NCBI GenBank assembly: GCA_029706075.1
Contig: JAINUG010000138.1
Span: forward strand, 620,001 to 684,000
DNA length: 64,000 nucleotides
From: Aldrovandia affinis
Taxonomy: Eukaryota > Chordata > Actinopteri > Notacanthiformes > Halosauridae
Direction of reading: 5' to 3'
Shown: one piece after another, positions 57,736-64,000 of the stretch
Position numbering within the stretch: the first letter of the stretch is position 1
Layout of the letters: every line of letters starts with the position of its first letter
Program-made: the position numbers and the translations under genes
The notes under the pieces: generated by a model
Told to the model about the DNA's origin: nothing
The model's input: only the letters and a program-made list of their open reading frames with translations
The model's database searches: none

Positions 57736-60027
57736 TCTGCTAAGTGTAACAGAAATTATGTTTGACAAAAATGTAATCTCTTTCACTTTAAATATTGTCT
57801 GTGTGGTTTTTCATCTGCTAGAGACTGAACCTGTTGGCTTAACATTAATCATAACCAGCAACGTGAACAAAAACTTGCATCGCTAAAAACATAAGATCAC
57901 CTAAAACAAAAAGCAACTACCAAAGACTACAATAGTAGTGACTTGTACTTAAACTGATAAACTGAAGCTAAGGTACTCCATATGGCAAAGACAGATATTT
58001 ACACGTTCTTCAGTTTTTTTGGCCGAAGTTGGTGATTAGCTGACTTGGGTCACATGGTATGATAAGTTAGCTTTGATTGGCTGTTCTTTTTAGAATCAGA
58101 TGACTCTCGCATGATCTGTCAGCAAACTCTTATAACATTTTACAAGAAAATGTGCAATTGTTAGACTTGCCAACAATCAAAAATGTGTTCAGAAAAAACC
58201 CCTGTACATTGTACCTTGAAACGTTGTAGTTCCTTGCAAAGGATCGATCAACTTCAAACAAAAGGAGATACACAGACTTGACCCAGCATCTACATTAGGT
58301 GAATGTTTATTTGAATACCTGTACATTATCATCTTTAAAAAAATGTAATACTTAGCGGTAGTGCAGTGTTTAAATAATGGTTACACGCCGTTTACATTCA
58401 AAATACGAAAATCATCTGTCTCCTCCTTATGTCATTCCAGCTCCAATATAGATACTATTTTTGGCAAAGGACAAACACTATTCAAAGTAATCCTCACAAC
58501 CTCATATAAATCTGTTTGCTAGTTTTGATTAATAATATGAGTGAAAATCATTAGCATTTCTTAAGACATATTTATGGGCTCTTCTAAAAGCTTTTTACAG
58601 CATTACCCAGTTCCACCAAATCAGAACACACCTATTAAACAGACCAGTGCAGTGACAAAAAGCAGAGCATTTTTATTAAAACTTAGATTTTTTGAGGTTC
58701 GAAACCATACGTTTGCAAGGTATACTTTCAATTCAACAATGCTGGAAACTGTAAACCATAGGAATACACAAAATAATTTCAAAATGGCAGCAACCAGCAG
58801 CGACCTGTACACTTAGCTACAGCATAAAACGTGAAATGTAATCATTGTTTTGGTTGAGAGATTTAAGTTGTAACACTGTCTATGATTTAATCTGTAAGGT
58901 AGCTAGCTACAAGCTAAGGAAATTAGTTAGCTAGAAAACGTTAGCTAATTGCAGCCAACACATTTAGTTAGCTAGCTTACTAACTTACTTAGCTAGCAAG
59001 CTGTACTCCATGAATGTCTCCTCAACGAGGAAAAGAGAACCATTAAAGTGCAATCAGGTGTTTAATTAAACTATTTTTTTAAGTGACAGACATAATACTA
59101 ATAATATGATTTAGGCATGTAATGCACATTCATATTTTGTGTGTGCTCACATAGATTGCACATCCACTAAATCAGTTCTGAAATAAACTATGCTTATTAT
59201 TTCAATAATTATATAAAGAGTACATTTTGAGACCAGCATTTATGGCTACATTTGAAGATTGGGTTATCTTTAGAAAAAGGGCTTGAATCCTCAGCAAACT
59301 GCCCAGTGGTGATCTAACAAAGAGGAAACTTATACAACATTAAATGCCATACTGTGTTGTGTTAGAGCATCGGACACTTGCATGTTGGTCAAGTTACACA
59401 TTACGTGACAGTCACACTGCTCAGGAAATTCCTGGTGCTTAGCATTTTGTGGTGTTCCACTGTTCGTTTTGTCTGTGAGCATCAGCCCTGGTCTGTTGGG
59501 GGATTATCTTCACCACAGTGGCCACATCCACTTTTGTACTGCCTTTAGGCTAGTGAGTCAGACAATTGTACAGTCACTGCTCCAAATTAGGCTTCAGAGG
59601 AAGCTAAAAGTAATGTGAGTACAGTCAAGGCATAGAGGAAGCTATACGTAATGTGAGTTGTAAAATCCCCTAGTTGTCCTGCCCTCCCCCTGACATGCTT
59701 TTTCACTATAGCACTACTTTATAACAATGGGAGGTTAACAGTGTTTGATATTTCCTTAAATGGCTGTGTAAATGTAAACTTTATTTAGTACTTTTCACAA
59801 ATGTTAGAACCCAAAAAAGATATTGTCCTAGCTATGATTCAATAATATAGTTGAATTTGTTTATTCCCTTCCAGTAGAAAATGGCCAATCATAAGTGTAA
59901 ACCTTCCTCATTGCTGCAACATCCTCCATCAATTGAGGAGGTCAAGAACAAGCAGACACTACTCCAAAACACGTGCTGTCAGTTGCATCATTGCACTGGA
60001 TACCAGTATTTTAGCACGACAAGTATT
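57736..60027. other. No recognised feature
   Basis: AT-rich DNA. Near 58900-59005 there is a cluster of TTAGCTAGC-type motifs like those in the foldback element at 10790, but I could not find paired arms. Confidence 0.45.
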
Positions 60028-60480
60028 GAACAAAAAAATTGAAACACAATAGTGTTCCAACAGCGAAAGGTTTGGGAGGTCCCGCACTAGTATGCTTTAA
60101 AGGCAAGGTCAATGTCAGCCCTTACTTAATTGTGCTGAGTGGTCATCTTCACCCCATGTTAAAGCATTACTTTCCTGCAGAGAGAGGTGTGTTTCAAGAC
60201 AAGACCCCTGTCCGAAAAAGCATGAGTAGTCTCCCCCAAAGGTTTGAGAAGCCTGACACTCATGTGACCATTTTGTCATAGCCTTCTTAGTCACCAGATC
60301 TTAACTCATGAACCCAATTAAGCATTTATGGGATATACAGGAGACAGAATTTTCCACTTCCATCAAACTAAGCGTGAGTTGATTAACTTTTTTGTGGAAG
60401 AGTGGTGTCATATTCCTTCTGCATAATTCCAGACATTGGTAGACTCTATGCCACAGTGCATAACAGTGCAATTTGATTAA
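60028..60480 (+). mobile_element. Tc1-like 3' part, strongly decayed (family A)
   Basis: The sequence resembles 50941-51395 in order: AAGGCAAGGTCAATGTCAGC, AAAGCATTACTTTCCTGCAG, GTCACCAGATCTTAACTCAT and GAATGGTGTC- and CCAGACATTGGTAGA-like blocks. One frame reads LVCFKGKVNVSPYL. It is more diverged than the other family A copies and so probably older. Confidence 0.6.
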
Positions 60481-61490
60481 CTCTAGCATTTTAAGGTGTC
60501 AAAAAAGCTGTCATACACACAAAACCTTAGCCATCCTCAGGTTCACCACAATAGCACGTCAGTCATTCCAGGAGTTTCTTCAGTGCAAGGTTTGTTGTGT
60601 TGTATTGTTTAGTTTGTCTGGTGCCTTTTCCTACTCTACAAATAATGTGACTGTGCTACCTGCTGTGAGTCACTTTCAAGCACTTGGACATTTGATCATC
60701 ACCAGTTAGAAGTATCAGAGGCATCCCCTGGTCATGGAATTTACTAGCCCATAATGAAATCCCTTGCCTCAGACGCAAGAGGCCATTTCCTCTTTGATGA
60801 CATTATGGGTACAGAGAGATTCCCCACCTAAGTTTGTGTGAGTAAAAGCATTGTGGGCCCAGCCCCCACCCACAACTTCCTGTGATCTACAAGCTATTCT
60901 GCTGTCAGAGAGGTTCACTTCAAACATCGTCATAGCCTCACTTCCACCTCTGATTAAAGTGTTGATAGGGTCCCTTTCAAAGAAATCTGGTCTCTTTGGA
61001 GTTCCACATTAAGTGCCCCAATTTAACTTTCTCAGTGGAGGAAACTCTCATATCAGGAACCTAATCTGTGTGGGAGTATTGGAATGGGACTCATTGAGAA
61101 AAGGACATTGTTTAATGTCCTCACTGGAATATGTGAAATTATAGAACTCAAGTGGCAGTGCTATGATGTCATAGAACTGTTATTTTAAGTCATATGCTGT
61201 GTAGCACAACCACTGTGGCCAAATTTAGTAATGTGGTACACGAGAAAATATATTTGGATTAGTCTGTGGTTCTTTGATTACATGCTGGAAGTAGTTAAAA
61301 ATAAATGTGGGTGCTTAAATCTATTAGAGATGGAAAACCTGCCCTAAAATGACAATAAAATGTCACTTATTCTTCTTAAACTGCAGATGTTTGTTTATAA
61401 ATATTTGCAGCTGTTAATGTGATTGGTGATTATGATAGAGAAAAACACATAGTTTAGTATTAAAATTGACTTTAGTATAAATTAGATAGA
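60481..61490. other. No recognised feature
   Basis: No gene or known repeat is seen. Confidence 0.5.
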
Positions 61491-61850
61491 GCGGCACGGT
61501 GGTGCAGTGGATAGCACTGTCGCCTCACAGCAAGAAGGTGTCGTGTTCGAATCCAGGCCGGGGGCCTTTCTGTGTGGAGTTTGCATGTTCTCCCCGTGTC
61601 CGCGTGGGTTTCCTCCGGGTACTCTGGTTTCCTCCCACAGTCCAAAGACATGCACGTTAGCCTAATTGGAGAGTCTAAATTGCACATAGGTATGAGTGTG
61701 TGAGTGAATGGTGTGTGTGCCCTGCGATGGATTGGCGACCTGTCCAGGGTTTATTTCTGCCTCTCGCTCCTATGCATGCTGGGATAGGCTCCAGCCCCCC
61801 CCGCGACCCTGACCAGGAATAAGCGGCTTAGACAATGAGATGAGAGATGA
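61491..61850 (+). mobile_element. tRNA-derived SINE, second copy
   Basis: It starts GCGGCACGGTGGTGCAGTGG and has a B-box-like GTGTTCGAATCC. It includes TTTCCTCCCACAGTCCAAAG and ends AATAAGCGGCTTAGACAATG then GAGAT repeats. It is the same family as 25941-26308 in opposite orientation. Here the tail is (GAGAT)n rather than (GGAT)n. Confidence 0.88.
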
Positions 61851-61897
61851 GATAAATTTGATAATAATTATAATAATAATAATAATAATAATAATTA
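61851..61897. repeat. (AAT)n microsatellite
   Basis: A trinucleotide array just beyond the SINE tail. Confidence 0.9.
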
Positions 61898-62009
61898 ACT
61901 AGATTAGAAGGTTTGAAAAACAAACTTTAGTTGGCTTTCTTCCACTACATTTTCAAATGATAATGGCAGTAGATTATGTTTTTTAAATATTATGATACTT
62001 AGTTTTGAT

Positions 62010-62490
62010 ACCGTACTTGTTAAAGTATTGTAATTCAGATCATTATAATAGCCTTGCTGTAGTGTTATAAATTAAATAATCAGCTTGGATGGGGGGAAGA
62101 AGGAATAGATGGATGGATAGATAGACAGAGGATGTAGTAGGCTGTAGTAGGTTACACTTTGTATAGAGATATAGACTATTGAACTTAGTAAAGTATTGTA
62201 ATTTGAAGTAAGTCTTTAATGACATCATCACCTGGATGAAGGGAAGTATAGATGGATGGACAGAGAGAAAGACGAAGGACTGAGGTTGCTTTTTACACAG
62301 ATTTGCCATATTTGTTTTGGTCAAAATATTGTATTTTAAGTATTATACTAGTATTACAATAGCCAAGCAGTATTAAAGCTTTAATGACCTCTTCAGCTTG
62401 GATGGGGGGATGGTTATATGTGGTTATAGGTTATATATGTGAAGAGATTTACAGTATGTGGCTTGGTAACATATTGTAATTTAGACTAAT
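62010..62490. repeat. Diverged tandem repeat, period about 150-170 bp
   Basis: AGTATTGTAATTT-like motifs recur near 62020, 62192, 62325 and 62472. Between them TCAGCTTGGATGGGGGGAAG-like and GATGGATGG-like motifs recur in the same order. Three to four degenerate units are visible. There is no open frame of note. Confidence 0.5.
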
Positions 62491-63134
62491 AATATAGTTT
62501 TGCTTTATTGCTGTTACATATTTTACAATACATATTGCCAAAGCTTGTATAGTTGTCATAACAATTATATTGTCATGACAGTTAAAATAAAATAAAATAA
62601 TAACAATGTGCATCTCAAATCATGTGCTGTCACTAGGCTGAATAGATTATCCAACTTGGGAATATTGTCATTGTGTGGCAAAAAAAGACTGTCAGTGAAG
62701 ATTGGCACTTAGCAATGATGTTGGCTAATGTATTGGTTTTCTTTTATAATATCTGTATGTAACACAGCTATTGGCTTAGTAATGAGTTTACACATAGCTG
62801 GTGAAACTGGCCACATATGAGACTTATTATGACGGGGACACAAACAGGAAACTAGAAAGTTGCGTCTGACTAATTTCACAATGTCTACGAAATATGAAGA
62901 GGGAGAAAAAATATTGGAGTTTATTGTTATGTCCAGTTTGCTGGAGAGAATAAAGCATAAAGTTATACCAAATTGGTTATTTTATCATTACCAAACATTT
63001 TTTTTGACATTATTTTAAAAGGTAAAATATTGTGAGCTTACTGATTGCAGTTCGCTAATATAGTCAAGGAGCTAGTTAGCTAGTACTGGAGATATTTACA
63101 TAGCAGGTTAGGTTTGCTAGCTAGCTTGGGTGAG
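62491..63134. other. No recognised feature
   Basis: AT-rich DNA without identifiable features. Confidence 0.5.
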
Positions 63135-63185
63135 TTTAATTTAGCAGACGCTCTTACCCAGAGCATCATACAATACATTAATTTA
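63135..63185 (-). repeat. L2/V-SINE tail fragment
   Basis: TTTAGCAGACGCTCTTACCC is the inverse of the shared L2-type tail. It is a short remnant among TAGCTAGC-rich DNA. Confidence 0.6.
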
Positions 63186-63480
63186 AAATGGCAAGAATAA
63201 TCACAATTATAAGATAAGCTATGTTGGTGAGCTAGCAATCTATTTGCCGTTTGCTAGCTAGCTAGCTAGCTAATATGGTTGGTTATGGTTGTCTTCTTTG
63301 TAAGCTATGGAGCTGCAAAATAATGCTATCACGTAATATTATTTTGCTTTCATATAAAAAAAGCTCATTTGACAGTCCCTTTGAAATTATAGGATAGTTG
63401 AAGCTAAAATCTAAAATAAGCAAAAGTCAATTAGGAAGTTAGATTTAAGCTCCAATTACCCTATGATTTCAAAGCCATTC

Positions 63481-63483
<3 letters not shown>

Positions 63484-63517
<34 letters not shown>
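63484..63517. repeat. (TG)n microsatellite
   Basis: A clean TG array. Confidence 0.93.
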
Positions 63518-63519
<2 letters not shown>

Positions 63520-64000
63520 TGCAGGACAGTGTGTGTTGCAGGCTCATTCTTGGTTAAAACATGGGGGTCCCCTTACCTTACATTACCTTAATATGGAAAA
63601 GCACCTTATTTCAACAGGCGTGTAAAGTAACGCACAGAAAGTGCACAGGAAGAAGAGAAAACGGAAGAAGGAAATGCCACCCGCCACTGCCGTAGTCATT
63701 GTGGTAGTCTTCGGATGACTGTGTTTTCGGTACGACAGGTAACCTTGTGTGGGAGGCTGGAGCAGAAAAAGTCTACCTTGTTTTGTTTAGATACATTTGA
63801 GGTCTGATACCTTAAGTCAGCAACCAGAGATAGGCCGCTGATTCAGACTGGAAACGGGTACTCGCATATTTTTCTGCTTTCCTGCCTGGTGTGCAGATTG
63901 CGCGTGTTTTTCTTTTTCGTTTACACCGTTGCAACTCCACTCCCCCACAAGCACACACACGCATGCGCATATACATATACACACACCTCAGAACTCACGT
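63518..64000. other. No recognised feature; slightly GC-richer edge
   Basis: A short frame opens MPPATAVVIVVVFG at 63674 and stops. The final 400 bases are a little richer in GC and CpG than the DNA before them and could flank a gene outside the window, but nothing here shows this. Confidence 0.3.

Overview
The window is vertebrate nuclear DNA from a ray-finned fish, almost certainly a teleost. The evidence is a spliced fibroblast growth factor 2 gene of fish type, AT-rich intergenic DNA, V-SINE/L2-type 3' tails, several Tc1 families, hAT elements, a CR1-like LINE and LTR remnants. I cannot name the species from sequence alone.

The one host gene I recognise is fgf2, on the minus strand. Exon 1 is 15939-16116, exon 2 is 9659-9762 and exon 3 is 5520-5705, with canonical GT/AG junctions and the same phases as mammalian FGF2. 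The predicted product is 155 aa, the same length as human FGF2. The frame stays open 5' of the ATG through a Gly/Arg-rich stretch with well-placed CTG codons, which resembles the non-AUG high-molecular-weight FGF2 isoforms. Two surface cysteines (78 and 96) are replaced, and a cysteine ends the chain. About 2 kb of AT-rich DNA below the stop is probably 3' UTR.

The fgf2 introns hold a Harbinger-like non-autonomous element (6418-7367), a solo LTR (8126-8707), a perfect 104-bp inverted repeat (8714-9010), an L2 3' end, and a long-armed foldback element (about 10790-12245) that contains a hAT-type MITE.

From about 17.5 kb to the right edge I find no host gene. The region is a graveyard of elements: a ZMYM1-like hAT transposon with an LTR in its tail (18.5-21.7 kb), a Tx1-like LINE fragment (22.7-23.8 kb), a spliced transposase remnant holding a SINE (24.6-26.5 kb), and a nearly complete hAT element with 8-bp target duplications (27107-29981). 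It continues with Tc1 copies of several families (31.9, 45.9, 50-55 and 60 kb), two CR1-like LINE loci sharing a 167-bp identical tract (36.4-38.6 and 42.2-43.9 kb), a partial LTR element with a gag-like internal part (46.5-49.0 kb), and an LTR of a second family inside a Tc1 copy (52.3-53.0 kb). From 55.5 kb onward the sequence is mostly unrecognised, with a Cys-rich coding remnant, a second tRNA-derived SINE and a diverged tandem repeat.

I see no operon-like or otherwise unprecedented system. The most informative points are the fgf2 protein and its leader, the perfect palindrome in its intron, the near-complete hAT element, and the nesting that gives relative ages.
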